Counted from the first letter of the stretch, positions 8,318 to 16,546 are shown. The stretch: DNA of 38,130 bases from Virgisporangium ochraceum (GCF_016863655.1 NZ_BOPH01000117.1:1-38130); one strand, 5' to 3'. The notes: a model not told the origin generated them from the letters alone. Numbers and translations: made by a program.

Positions 8318-8988
8318 GGGTACGACGACTCCCGCTCCGCGCACACGACCAGTTCCCGCACCGCGCATCCGGCCGGCTGGTTCAGCGCGAACAGCACCGC
8401 GGCCGCCACGTCGGCGGGGTCGTTGAGGGCCGCGTCGGCGCCGGGCCTGTACCGCTCGTCGCGGCCGTCGAAGAACGCGGTGCGCATGCCGCCCGGCACG
8501 AGCAGCGTCACGCCGACGGTGCCGGCCAGCTCGGCCGCCAGGGCCCGGGTGAAGCCGACGACGCCGAACTTCGCCGCGCAGTACGCGGTCGCGTCGCTCA
8601 CCGCCTTCACGCCGAGCGTCGACGCCACGGTGACCACGGTGCCGTGCGAGCGTTCCAGCCACGGCAGCGCGGCACGCACCACCGCGGCGGTGGCCAGCAG
8701 GTCGACGGTCACCACCCGCTCCCAGGTCTCGGCGGGTACGTCGGCGAGCCGGCCGGGTACGTCGGTGCCGGCGGCGGTCACCACGCCGTGCAGGTCGCCG
8801 GCCCGCTCGGCCAGCGTCACGGTGGCCGCCTCGGCGGCGCGGGTGTCGGCGAGGTCGCACTCGACCCACGGCACGTCGCCGGCGGGCGGCTGACGGTCGA
8901 TGACGTACGGGGTGCCGCCGGCCTTCGCGACGGCGGCGACCACGGCGGCGCCGAGGCCGCTCGAGCCGCCGGTGACCAGGACCTTCAC
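8314..8988 (-). CDS. short SDR oxidoreductase of the heptose operon
   Basis: Classical SDR of 224 residues with the TGGSSGLG cofactor motif (residues 6-13), a catalytic Ser in VASTLG and YCAAK as the Y-x3-K pair. Cytosolic. It starts at GTG 8988 behind a perfect CTAGGAGG ribosome site, in which the CTAG contains the TAG stop of hldE. Its own stop overlaps the GT9 start. Its position argues for a role in the sugar pathway, for example oxidation or reduction of heptose or of the nucleotide sugar. It is clearly not HldD, the ADP-heptose 6-epimerase, which is an extended SDR of about 310 residues. No hldD is seen elsewhere in the window. Confidence 0.85.
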   Translation of the reverse strand: MKVLVTGGSSGLGAAVVAAVAKAGGTPYVIDRQPPAGDVPWVECDLADTRAAEAATVTLAERAGDLHGVVTAAGTDVPGRLADVPAETWERVVTVDLLATAAVVRAALPWLERSHGTVVTVASTLGVKAVSDATAYCAAKFGVVGFTRALAAELAGTVGVTLLVPGGMRTAFFDGRDERYRPGADAALNDPADVAAAVLFALNQPAGCAVRELVVCAERESSYP

Positions 8989-8996
8989 GGTGCCTC

Positions 8997-10334
8997 CTAG
9001 GAGAGTCGGGCGATCGTCGCCGTCGTGGAGCGGCCGGGCAGGTACGGCACGATCACGGTCTGGCCGCCCCAACGGCGGACCAGGTCGGCCTCGGGCAGGT
9101 CGGACTCGGAGTAGTCGCCGCCCTTGACCCAGATGTCGGGCCGCAGCCACGACAGCACGGCCTCGGGCGTGGGTTCGTCGAAGACGGCGACGGCGTCGAC
9201 GCAGTCGAGGGCGGCGAGCAGCCGGGCCCGGTCGGCCTGCGGGGTCACCGGCCGGTCCGGTCCCTTGCGTTCGCGGACGCTGCGGTCGGAGTTCAGGCAC
9301 ACCACCAGGCAGTCGCCGAGCGCGCGGGCCGCGCGCAGGGTCGCGAGGTGACCGGTGTGCAGCAGGTCGAAGCAGCCACCGGTCGCCACCACGGTGCCGC
9401 CGGCGGCGCGGACCGGGCCGACCACGTCGGCCACGGTGGTCCCGGAAGCGCTTGTACGGGACGGGCGTCCGGCGGCCACGTACGCGGTGGCCCGGGCGAC
9501 GGCCTCCTGCACGGCTTCCGACACGAGGGCGCCGGCGGCGAGCGCGGCCGTGGCCGCCGCGGCGAACCGGTCGCCGGCGCCGCAGGTGTCGGCTCCCGGT
9601 GGCGCCCCGTGCGGGGTCGCGACCACGAGCGGCGCCGGGCCGGCGTGGCACAGCAGGGCGCCGTCGGAGCCGAGCGTCACCGCGACCGCGGCGACCCGCC
9701 ACCGCTCCCGCAACGCGTGCGCGGCGCGGGCGGTCACCGCGAGCCGGACGCCGGGACCGGGCGCGCCGGCCAGCGTCACCAGCTCGTCCTCGTTCGGGGT
9801 CACCAGTCGGACGCCGGGAACCGCGGCCGGCCCGCGCGGGTGCGGGTCCCACACGACCGGGCCGCCGAAGCGGGACAGCGCCTGGCGCAGCGCCGGGTGC
9901 CGGGCGATGCCCTGGCCGTAGTCGCTCACCAGGACCGCGTCGGCGTCGGCCAGCGTCGACAGGGTGGCCGCCCCCGGGTCGCCGGACGGGTCGCCGCCGC
10001 CGCGGTCGAGGCGCAGGAGCGTGCGACCGTCGGAGCGCAGCCGGGTCTTCTCTACGGTGGCACCGGCCAGCGGCAGCGCGTGCACCTCGACGCCGGCGGC
10101 GTGCAGGAGACCGGCGAGAAGCGCGCCGGCCGGGTCGTCGGAGAGCGCGGTCACCAGGGCGACCTCGTGGCCGTCGGCCGCGGCGAGGGTGGCGGCGAGA
10201 CCGGCACCGCCGGCCCGCTCGGTCACCGACCCCTCGGCGAGCACGGGCACGGGCGCGTCTGGGCAGAGCCGTTCGACGGAACCGTCGACGTCGCGGTCGA
10301 GCAGGGTGTCGCCGACGACCACGATGCGGGTCAC
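8997..10334 (-). CDS. hldE: bifunctional heptose-7-P kinase / heptose-1-P adenylyltransferase
   Basis: Two-domain enzyme of 445 residues making ADP-D-glycero-beta-D-manno-heptose. Residues 1-305 are a PfkB/ribokinase-fold kinase with the N-terminal VVVGDTLLDRDV, the substrate-binding CPDAPVPV segment and the C-terminal catalytic GADTCGAGDRF (GAGD anion hole). Residues 315-445 are a nucleotidyltransferase with GGCFDLLHTGHL (HxGH motif) and KGGDYSE. Both active sites look intact. The GTG start at 10334 overlaps the gmhA stop as GTGA. The fused architecture is that of HldE/RfaE from LPS-making Gram-negatives, whereas S-layer pathways use separate GDP-heptose enzymes. ADP-heptose is therefore the predicted product. 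Confidence 0.93.
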   Translation of the reverse strand: MTRIVVVGDTLLDRDVDGSVERLCPDAPVPVLAEGSVTERAGGAGLAATLAAADGHEVALVTALSDDPAGALLAGLLHAAGVEVHALPLAGATVEKTRLRSDGRTLLRLDRGGGDPSGDPGAATLSTLADADAVLVSDYGQGIARHPALRQALSRFGGPVVWDPHPRGPAAVPGVRLVTPNEDELVTLAGAPGPGVRLAVTARAAHALRERWRVAAVAVTLGSDGALLCHAGPAPLVVATPHGAPPGADTCGAGDRFAAAATAALAAGALVSEAVQEAVARATAYVAAGRPSRTSASGTTVADVVGPVRAAGGTVVATGGCFDLLHTGHLATLRAARALGDCLVVCLNSDRSVRERKGPDRPVTPQADRARLLAALDCVDAVAVFDEPTPEAVLSWLRPDIWVKGGDYSESDLPEADLVRRWGGQTVIVPYLPGRSTTATIARLS

Positions 10335-10930
10335 GACGCGGCCCGTCCGACCCGGGCGAACCGCCCCGCGACGACGCGGTCGACGGACCCGCACAGCACG
10401 TGCACCGACACCAGGTGCAGCTCCTGCACCACCTGCGGGTCCGGCGAGGGCACGGCGAGCGCGTCGTGGCACAGGCCGGCCAGCGGGTTGGGCGCCGGCC
10501 CGGTGAGCGCCCAGCACCGCAGGCCGGCGTCGGCACCGGCGCGGGCGGCCCGCAGGAGGTTCGCGCTGCGGCCGCTGGTCGACAGCAGCAGCAGGACGTC
10601 GCCGGGACGGCCGTGCGCGCGCACCTGCCGGGCGAACACCTCCTCGTACCCGTAGTCGTTGCCGATCGCGGTCAGCGAGCTCGTCTCGGCCGACAACGCG
10701 ATCGCCGACAGCGGTCGCCGGTCGTCGCGCAGCTTGCCGACGAGCTCGGCGGTCAGGTGCTGCGCCTCGGCGGCGCTTCCGCCGTTGCCGGCCACCAGCA
10801 GCCGCCCGCCGTCGACCAGGACGCGGGCGAGGTCGTCGCCCCACCGGTCGAGCCGGTCGGCGGCCGTGTGCCGGAACGCGGGCAGGGCGTCGGAGAGCCG
10901 CCGCAGGTGCCGGTCCAGCGGCGCGTCCAT
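10331..10930 (-). CDS. gmhA: sedoheptulose-7-phosphate isomerase
   Basis: SIS-domain isomerase of 199 residues converting sedoheptulose-7-phosphate to D-glycero-D-manno-heptose-7-phosphate, the first step of the pathway. The phosphate-binding loop is GNGGSAAEAQHLTAEL (about 50-65, with the conserved Gln-His pair), the second serine-rich loop is LLLLSTSGRSANLL, and the C-terminal catalytic segment is QVVQELHLVSVHVLC (Glu and His of GmhA). All typical catalytic positions are present. The ATG at 10930 overlaps the GT4 stop (ATGA), and its own stop overlaps the hldE start. Length and motifs fit GmhA better than generic sugar isomerases. Confidence 0.93.
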   Translation of the reverse strand: MDAPLDRHLRRLSDALPAFRHTAADRLDRWGDDLARVLVDGGRLLVAGNGGSAAEAQHLTAELVGKLRDDRRPLSAIALSAETSSLTAIGNDYGYEEVFARQVRAHGRPGDVLLLLSTSGRSANLLRAARAGADAGLRCWALTGPAPNPLAGLCHDALAVPSPDPQVVQELHLVSVHVLCGSVDRVVAGRFARVGRAAS

Positions 10931-12135
10931 CACGCCACCGCCCCGGACATCGCGCCGGCCACCGACCGGTACACCGCGGTCAGCTGCTCGGCCGCGCGCG
11001 GCCAGCCGTACCGGGAACGGGCGCGGTCGGTGGCCGCGGCCGACATGCCGAGGCGACGTTCGCGGTCGGCGAGCAGCCGGCGCAGGGTGCGCCCGAGGTG
11101 CGCCGGGTCGCGCGGCGGAACGAGCTCGCCGGTGATGCCGTCGACGACGGTGTCGAGCAGGCCGCCGACCGCGCTGGCCACCACGGGCACCCCGGCCGCC
11201 ATCGCCTCCAGCGGCGTGAGGCCGAACGGTTCGTACCAGGGTGCGGTGACCATCAGGTCGGCCGAGCGGTACCAGCGCGGCAGCTCCGCCCGGGGTACGG
11301 CGCCGACCATCCGGATCCGGTCGGCGACACCGGCCAGCCGGGCGACCTCGACCAGCCGCCGCCCGAACGGGTCCTCGGCCACGGGCCGCCCCGGCGGACC
11401 GCCCACGATGACGCACTCCGCGTCGGGCACCCACCGCATCGCGCGGATGACGTCCTGGAAACCCTTGCGGGGCACCAGTCTTCCGGCGGTCAGCACCCGT
11501 GGGCACGTGCGGGCGACGGCCTGGCCCTCCGGGGTGAACAGCCCACTGTCCACACCGGACGGTACGACGGCGATCTGCCGGCGGGCGACGCCCATGCGGG
11601 TGAGTTCCTCGACCTCGTCGCGGCACTGGGCGACGACCCGGTCGACCCGGTTGCCCAGCATCCGCTCGTACCCGACGCGGTCGGGCGGGCTGGTGTCCCG
11701 GGTGCCGTGGTGGCGCCGCTTGACGCTGCCGAGCGCGTGGTACGTCAGCGTCACCGGCAGGTCGGTGCGCCGGGCCGCGGTCAGCGCGGCCAGTCCGCTC
11801 ATCCAGAAGTGCGCGTGGACCACGTCGGGCCGCTCCGACGCGGCGGCCCACCGCTCGGCGAGCCAGGCACCGAACCCGCCCATGTACGGCAGCAGGTCGT
11901 CCTTGGGCACGTGGTCGGCCGGTCCGGCGGGCACGTGCACCACCGCGAACCCCGGCCGCGCCGTCACCCGGTCGGGCAGATCCGGTGCGTCGCGCCGGGT
12001 GTAGACCGTGACCCGGTGCCCGCACCGGACCAGCTCCGCGGCGAGCTCGGCGACGTGGATGTTCTGCCCACCGGCGTCGACGCCGCCCAGCGCCGCGAGG
12101 GGGCTGGCGTGCTCGGAAACCAGCGCGATGTGCAT
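10930..12135 (-). CDS. glycosyltransferase family 4
   Basis: Retaining GT-B glycosyltransferase of 401 residues, related to the MshA/sucrose-synthase branch. The N-terminal domain has the acceptor-side GGVDAGGQNIHVAELAAEL motif (about 17-36). The C-terminal domain has the donor-binding RLVPRKGFQDVI, and then WYEPFGLTPLEAMAAGVPVV, the family E-x7-E motif. The start at ATG 12135 (MHIALVSEHAS) is backed by a GGAGGAG ribosome site and is preferred over the upstream TTG-type extension. The gap from the fusion gene is 21 bp, the largest inside the operon. The likely role is to add a hexose to the glycan being built; donor and acceptor cannot be read from the sequence. Confidence 0.9.
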   Translation of the reverse strand: MHIALVSEHASPLAALGGVDAGGQNIHVAELAAELVRCGHRVTVYTRRDAPDLPDRVTARPGFAVVHVPAGPADHVPKDDLLPYMGGFGAWLAERWAAASERPDVVHAHFWMSGLAALTAARRTDLPVTLTYHALGSVKRRHHGTRDTSPPDRVGYERMLGNRVDRVVAQCRDEVEELTRMGVARRQIAVVPSGVDSGLFTPEGQAVARTCPRVLTAGRLVPRKGFQDVIRAMRWVPDAECVIVGGPPGRPVAEDPFGRRLVEVARLAGVADRIRMVGAVPRAELPRWYRSADLMVTAPWYEPFGLTPLEAMAAGVPVVASAVGGLLDTVVDGITGELVPPRDPAHLGRTLRRLLADRERRLGMSAAATDRARSRYGWPRAAEQLTAVYRSVAGAMSGAVA

Positions 12136-12156
12136 GTCTCTCTCCTCCACGGGCGG

Positions 12157-13701
12157 TCAGCCCAGGCCGGTCACCAGGGTGCGCACGGCCGCGACCACCG
12201 CGTCCGGTCGGATGTCGGTGAGGCACGGGTGGTCCGGGACGGGGCACACGGTGGCACGGGTGCCCCGGCAGGGCGCGGTGGCCGTGCCGAGGCGGACGAG
12301 CGGCACCCGGTACGGCGCCCACTGTCCGACGTCGACGGTCGGCGCGAACAGGCTCACCACCGGCGTGCGTACGGCGGCGGCGAGGTGCGCCGGTCCGGTG
12401 TTGCCGACGACCACGCAGTCCGCGCCGGCGAACACGGCCGCCAGCTCCGGCCACGAGGTGCGTCCGCCGAGGTCGCGGGCGCCCGGCAGGCAGACGTCCG
12501 CGGTGAGGTCGCGTTCGTCCGGCCCACCGGTGACGACGACCCGGAAGCCGGCGTCGAGCAGTGCCGCCACGAACTCCCGGCAGCGCCGGGGCGGGCACGC
12601 CCGCGCCGGTACCGAGGCGCCGGGATGCACGATGACGTAGCCCCGGTCGCCCCACGCGGGTCCACAGTGGACGGACAGCGCCGGTTCGCCGTCGAGCGGG
12701 TAGCCCGCGGCGGCCGCCAGGGACAGCGCGCGTTCCGCCTCCGGCACGCCCGTCGGCACGTGGTGGCGCACGTCGAGCAGCGAGCCCGGGTAGTCGTCGC
12801 TGATCGCGCTGATCCGCCGCACCCCGGCGAGCCGCAGCAGCAGGGCCAGCGGCAGCGCCGACTGGTGGAACGAGGTGAACACGACCGCCTCGTCGACCTC
12901 CGCGGAAGCCAGCTCGGCGCCGAGCCGGGCGACATCGGCGCGCGTCACGGGTGCGGGCTCCGGCTCGATCCACGGCAGCTCGTGCTCGAGCACCGCGTCG
13001 ACGCCGGGCAGCAGCGCGGCGACGCCGCGGCCGCGCGGTCCACACAGGAGGGTCACCCGGCGGGCGCGGTGCGCGACGGCCCGGATCGCCGGCCCGGTGA
13101 GCAGCAGGTCGCCGGCGGAGTCGCTGCGGACCACGAGCACGTGCCCGCCGCCGGCGGCGGCCACCGGGTCCTCGACGAACAGGCGGTGCCGGCGCAGCAC
13201 GAGGTCGACCGCGTCCGGCAAGGAGTCGGCGACCGCCGGCGCCTCGGCCAGCTCCTCCGGCCGGGTCGCCGGGTTCGGCACCAGCACGGCCGTCGCGCCG
13301 GCGGCGAGCGCCGCGCGGACGTCGCCGCCGATGTCGCCGATCACCACGCAGCGCTCCGGCGTGGTGCCGAGGTCGTGCGCCGCCGTGCACACCAGGCCCG
13401 GCGCGGGTTTGCGGCAGCCGCAGCCGGCACCGTCGTCGTGCGGGCACACCCGCCACGTGTCGAACGGGCCGAGCAGCTCCTCCACCCGGGCGTTGACCCG
13501 GGCCAGGTCGTGCTCGTCGAACAGCCCGCGGGCCAGGCCCGACTGGTTGCTCACCACGCCGAGCCGCAGCCCGGCCGCGCGCAGCCGGTCGAGCGCCGCG
13601 CGGGCGCCGGGAACCGGGCGGACCTTGTCCGGGTCGCCGTTGTAGGGCACGTCCTCGATGAGCGTGCCGTCACGGTCGACGAGGACGGCGTCGTAGATCA
13701 T
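12157..13701 (-). CDS. GmhB-type phosphatase fused to GT9 heptosyltransferase
   Basis: Fusion of 514 residues. Residues 1-160 are a HAD-IIIA phosphatase with the nucleophile motif LVDRDGTLIED (Asp9, Asp11), a SNQSG motif and the GmhB zinc loop CPHDDGAGCGCRKP (about 87-100). It would remove the 7-phosphate of heptose-1,7-bisphosphate. After a short linker, residues 170-514 are a GT9 heptosyltransferase starting at VLVVRSDSAGDLLLTGPAIR, with HPGASVPAR and GNTGPAHLAAAVRTPVVSLF as donor-site motifs. In Gram-negatives these are separate proteins. The ATG at 13701 overlaps the GT2 stop (ATGA). The fusion supports the view that activation and transfer of heptose belong to one pathway. Confidence 0.92.
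   Translation of the reverse strand: MIYDAVLVDRDGTLIEDVPYNGDPDKVRPVPGARAALDRLRAAGLRLGVVSNQSGLARGLFDEHDLARVNARVEELLGPFDTWRVCPHDDGAGCGCRKPAPGLVCTAAHDLGTTPERCVVIGDIGGDVRAALAAGATAVLVPNPATRPEELAEAPAVADSLPDAVDLVLRRHRLFVEDPVAAAGGGHVLVVRSDSAGDLLLTGPAIRAVAHRARRVTLLCGPRGRGVAALLPGVDAVLEHELPWIEPEPAPVTRADVARLGAELASAEVDEAVVFTSFHQSALPLALLLRLAGVRRISAISDDYPGSLLDVRHHVPTGVPEAERALSLAAAAGYPLDGEPALSVHCGPAWGDRGYVIVHPGASVPARACPPRRCREFVAALLDAGFRVVVTGGPDERDLTADVCLPGARDLGGRTSWPELAAVFAGADCVVVGNTGPAHLAAAVRTPVVSLFAPTVDVGQWAPYRVPLVRLGTATAPCRGTRATVCPVPDHPCLTDIRPDAVVAAVRTLVTGLG
12660..12672. repeat. GTCCA-N3-TGGAC palindrome, copy 2 (perfect)
   Basis: GTCCACAGTGGAC inside the GmhB-GT9 gene. On the coding (minus) strand it is read GTC|CAC|TGT|GGA|C (Val-His-Cys-Gly), with the rare codons TGT and GGA. 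Confidence 0.7.
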
Positions 13702-14558
13702 CGGTGCCGCCACCAGCCCCGGCACCAGTGGGCAACCGCCACCGGCGGGATCAGCGCGCTGGTCACCAGCATCGTGGTCACCTCGCGGGCCGTGCGCGGA
13801 CCGGGCGCGATGCGGGTCCACGCGAACCCGGCGGTGCCGGACGCCCACACCGCGAGCGCCACCGGCCGCAGCCGCCGCGACACCAGCGCGGTCACCGCCG
13901 CGGCGGTGACCAGCGCGTGCCGGCCGCGGCGGCCCGGCGGCAGGTCGAGGACCGTGCGCCAGCGTGGCCCGTAGAGGTGACGCAGGAGCGCGTCGTCGGC
14001 GTTGCCGCGTTGGACCCGCACGCTGACCCACGGCGACTCCGGGCGCACCGGGTGCGTCACCCGCCGCCGGCCGCGCACCAGCCGCCAGCCGGCCAGCCGC
14101 ACCCGGTGGGCGAGGTCGGTGTCCTCCCGGTAGGCGGCGGGGAACCGCTCGTCGAAGCCGCCGACGTCGGCGAGCGCCTTCGCGCGGTAGGCCATGTCGG
14201 CGGTCAGCCAGTTCCCGTCGGCGAGGCCCGCGGTGCTCCGCTCCCAGTCGGTGGGGCGGCGGTCGGCCGGCAGCGGCACCGTGATCCGGCCCTGGACCCC
14301 GCCGACGTCGTCGGGAACGTCGAGGTCGGCGACGAGCGTCTCCAGCCAGTCCGGGTCGGGCACCACGTCGTCGTCGACGAACACCACCCAGGGGTGGCGG
14401 GCCGCGCGCCAGCCGAAGTTGCGCGCCTGCGCCGGTCCCATATGGGGTACCACGACCACCTCGACCTCGACGGACGCCGCTGCCGTCTGCGCGGCCAGGA
14501 CATCCAGCAGGCTCTGCAGGCTCGGCCGGCCGAGGGTCGGCACCACCACCGTGATCAC
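13698..14558 (-). CDS. glycosyltransferase family 2, membrane-associated
   Basis: Inverting GT-A glycosyltransferase of 286 residues. The start MITVVVPTLGRPSLQSLLD is typical. The metal-binding DxD-type motif is VVFVDDDVVPDPDWLE (about 60-75), and the ED motif of the acceptor side is AAYREDTDLAHRVRLAGW (about 140-157). From about 215 onward there are two or three hydrophobic stretches (LVTAAAVTALVSRRL, VALAVWASGTAGFAW, TMLVTSALIPPVAVAHW), so it is probably membrane-anchored, the only clearly membrane-linked member of the operon. Starts at GTG 14558 (GTGA overlap with the carbamoyltransferase stop); its stop overlaps the next start. This suggests glycan assembly at the inner face of the membrane, on a lipid carrier. 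Confidence 0.9.
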   Translation of the reverse strand: MITVVVPTLGRPSLQSLLDVLAAQTAAASVEVEVVVVPHMGPAQARNFGWRAARHPWVVFVDDDVVPDPDWLETLVADLDVPDDVGGVQGRITVPLPADRRPTDWERSTAGLADGNWLTADMAYRAKALADVGGFDERFPAAYREDTDLAHRVRLAGWRLVRGRRRVTHPVRPESPWVSVRVQRGNADDALLRHLYGPRWRTVLDLPPGRRGRHALVTAAAVTALVSRRLRPVALAVWASGTAGFAWTRIAPGPRTAREVTTMLVTSALIPPVAVAHWCRGWWRHR

Positions 14559-16195
14559 CCGCCCACCGCCCGGCGGTGGACGGCGAACGGGCCGAGCGCG
14601 AGCAGGTCGATCGGCGCGGACCCGAACAGCTCCAGGGCCTCGCGCGGCGTGTCGACGATCGGGCGGCCGGCGGTGTTGAGCGACGTGTTGACCACCACCG
14701 GCAGCCCGGTGCGCCGCTCGAACTCGGCGAGCAGGTCGGCAACCAGCGGCTCGTCGGCGCGGTCGACGGTCTGGATGCGCGCCGTGCCGTCAACATGGAC
14801 GACAGCCGGGATGCGGTCACGCCACCCGGGCCGGACCTTGTGCACGAACAGCATGTACGGGCTGGGCACCACGCCCTCGAAGATCTCGGCCGCCCGCTCG
14901 AGGCGCACCATCGGCGCGACCGGCCGGAACTGCTCGCGGCCCTTGACGTCGTTGAGCCGGGCGGTGATCCGCTTCTCCCCCGGGTGCGCCAGCAGCGACC
15001 GGTGGCCCAGCGCCCGCGGCCCGTACTCGGCGCGGCCCTGGAACCACGCCACGAGGCCGCCGTCGGCCAGCACCCCCGCGGCGGTCGCCGCGATGCTCTC
15101 CGGCCTCTCGTACGGCACCGCGGCGCGGTCGAGCTCGGCCCGCAGCTCGGCGTCGGTGAAGCCGCGACCGAGGTCGGCGCCCGGCATCGGGGCGGCCGGG
15201 GCACCCGCGGACGCGGCCACGTGCAGGGCCGCGCCCAGCGCCGTGCCGGAGTCGCCGGCGGCGGGCTGCACGAGGACGTCGCGGAACGGGCCGGTCGCGG
15301 CGAGGCGGGCGTTGGCGACGCAGTTCAGCGCGACTCCCCCGGCCATCGTCAGCGTGGGCGGTCCGCCGGCGGCGTCGTGCAGCCAGGCGGCGAGGTCGCA
15401 GACGACCTCCTCCAGCCGGGCCTGGACGCTCGCGGCGAGGTCGGCGTGCTCATCGGTCAGCTCACCGTCCCGGGCCTTCGCGTACCGCTCCCAGTCGATG
15501 GGTGCGACCACGAAGCCGCCGTCGCTGGTGGCGAACACCTGCTCGCGCAGTTCGGGAAGGTGCACCGGCCGGCCGTAGGAGGCCAGCGCCATCACCTTGT
15601 ACTCGTCGCTGGAGTGCATGAACCCGAGGTGGCGGGTCAGACCCTCGTACAGCAGGCCGAGGGAGTGCGGAAGCTCCTGCGCCGCGAGCACGTCGAGCTG
15701 GTCGCCGCGGTAGACCCCGGACAGGTGGCTGGCCGTCTCGCCGCGTCCGTCGAGCACGAGGACCGCGCGGGGTCCGCCGTCGTGCGGCAGCGCCAACGCG
15801 GCCGACGCGGCGTGCGCGACGTGGTGCGGCACGAACCGCACCAGCTCCGGGTCGAGCCCCGGCAGCGCCTCGGCCAGGAACCGCGGCGCCCGCCGGGCGT
15901 AGTCCTGGCGCAGCCAGTCCCACGGGTCGGCGAGGCCGAGGTCGGTGGCCGGACGGCACCGGTGCGGGTCGAACGAGTAGGCGACCGCGTCGAGGTCGCC
16001 CGGTTCGAGGCCGGCTTCGGCCAGGCACCAGGCCGCCGACTGCTCGGGCAGCTCCCAGGCCGAGAACGCCACCGGCCGCTTGCCGTGCTTGCGCCGGCTG
16101 AAGCGCTCCTCCTCGGCGGCGGCCACGATGCGCCCGTCGACGACGAGTGCCGCGGCGGGGTCGTGGAAGATCGCGTTGATTCCCAATACCCTCAC
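14555..16195 (-). CDS. NodU/CmcH-family O-carbamoyltransferase
   Basis: First gene of the heptose operon. The 546-residue enzyme would move a carbamoyl group from carbamoyl phosphate, via carbamoyl-AMP, to a sugar or other hydroxyl. The N-terminal ASKHA-fold domain starts LGINAIFHDPAAALVVDG, with FVPHHVAHAASA (metal-binding His residues, about 123-134), LDGRGETASHL and MAGGVALNCVANARL. The C-terminal domain has GRAEYGPRALGHRSLLA and PVVVNTSLNTAGRPIVDTP. The GTG at 16195 has a GGAAGGGA ribosome site. Homologues decorate Nod factors, cephamycins and capsular sugars. Here the co-transcribed heptose genes make a heptose or its glycan the obvious acceptor, which is inference. Confidence 0.93.
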   Translation of the reverse strand: MRVLGINAIFHDPAAALVVDGRIVAAAEEERFSRRKHGKRPVAFSAWELPEQSAAWCLAEAGLEPGDLDAVAYSFDPHRCRPATDLGLADPWDWLRQDYARRAPRFLAEALPGLDPELVRFVPHHVAHAASAALALPHDGGPRAVLVLDGRGETASHLSGVYRGDQLDVLAAQELPHSLGLLYEGLTRHLGFMHSSDEYKVMALASYGRPVHLPELREQVFATSDGGFVVAPIDWERYAKARDGELTDEHADLAASVQARLEEVVCDLAAWLHDAAGGPPTLTMAGGVALNCVANARLAATGPFRDVLVQPAAGDSGTALGAALHVAASAGAPAAPMPGADLGRGFTDAELRAELDRAAVPYERPESIAATAAGVLADGGLVAWFQGRAEYGPRALGHRSLLAHPGEKRITARLNDVKGREQFRPVAPMVRLERAAEIFEGVVPSPYMLFVHKVRPGWRDRIPAVVHVDGTARIQTVDRADEPLVADLLAEFERRTGLPVVVNTSLNTAGRPIVDTPREALELFGSAPIDLLALGPFAVHRRAVGG

Positions 16196-16315
16196 GGCGC
16201 GGTCCCTTCCCGGGAGAACCGCTTCTACGCCGCCAGATCAACGACTTCCGATATGTCGGAGTTTCAGATCACTGCCGCGGGTCCGCTCCAACCCGCGGCC
16301 CCCGCACCCTCACCC

Positions 16316-16404
16316 GCGCCCCCAAACCGCGCCCCCAAACCGTGCCCCCAAACCGTGCCGCCCGCACCACCGCCCGCACCACCGCCCGCACCACCGCCCG
16401 CACC
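16316..16404. repeat. two adjoining short tandem repeats
   Basis: First a 13-bp unit GCGCCCCCAAACC in three copies (16316-16328, 16329-16341, 16342-16354, the last with GTG for GCG). Then a 12-bp unit CCGCCCGCACCA in about 3.8 copies (16358-16369, 16370-16381, 16382-16393, 16394-16404). Copy number of such arrays often varies between strains. On the minus strand, the coding strand of the heptose operon, the first array is a series of G5 runs. Confidence 0.8.
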
Positions 16405-16469
16405 CTCACCCCCGCGCCCAACCCGCGCCGCCCCACACCCCACCCGCCGCCCGCCCGCGCCCCTTTCCG

Positions 16470-16546
16470 CGCCGATCTTGCAGTTGTGGCCCCCGATATG
16501 TCCGACATCACGCGAAATAGGGGAGGCCACAACTGCAAGATCGGCG
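16470..16546. repeat. 77-bp long inverted-repeat element, copy A
   Basis: 22-bp perfect arms (16470-16491 and 16525-16546; inner part of the left arm GATCTTGCAGTTGTGGCC) enclose a 33-bp centre that contains ATGTCCGACAT. A second copy with nearly identical arms and a related centre lies at 37938-38015. No transposase and no obvious target-site duplication is seen, so this is a MITE/REP-like dispersed element or a functional hairpin rather than an IS. Both copies are intergenic. Confidence 0.85.

Noticed and set aside
7424..8869. 481-residue version of the GT9 protein
   Set aside because: The extra N-terminus is Arg/Gly-rich and antisense-like, overlapping the SDR in another frame; the GTG at 8317 gives the normal family start and a GTGA junction.
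11098..13974. 958-codon plus-strand open frame across the heptose operon
   Set aside because: It crosses several genes with intact catalytic motifs on the other strand and overlapping start/stop junctions; composition is that of a shadow frame.
7424..16195. Heptose-nucleoside antibiotic cluster (septacidin/hygromycin type)
   Set aside because: The sugar genes would fit, but no purine-modifying, aminotransferase or aminoglycoside core genes are present; a glycan pathway is a better reading.
16470..16546. Insertion sequence or CRISPR repeat
   Set aside because: There is no transposase frame, no target duplication visible and no regular spacing; only two distant copies as inverted repeats.
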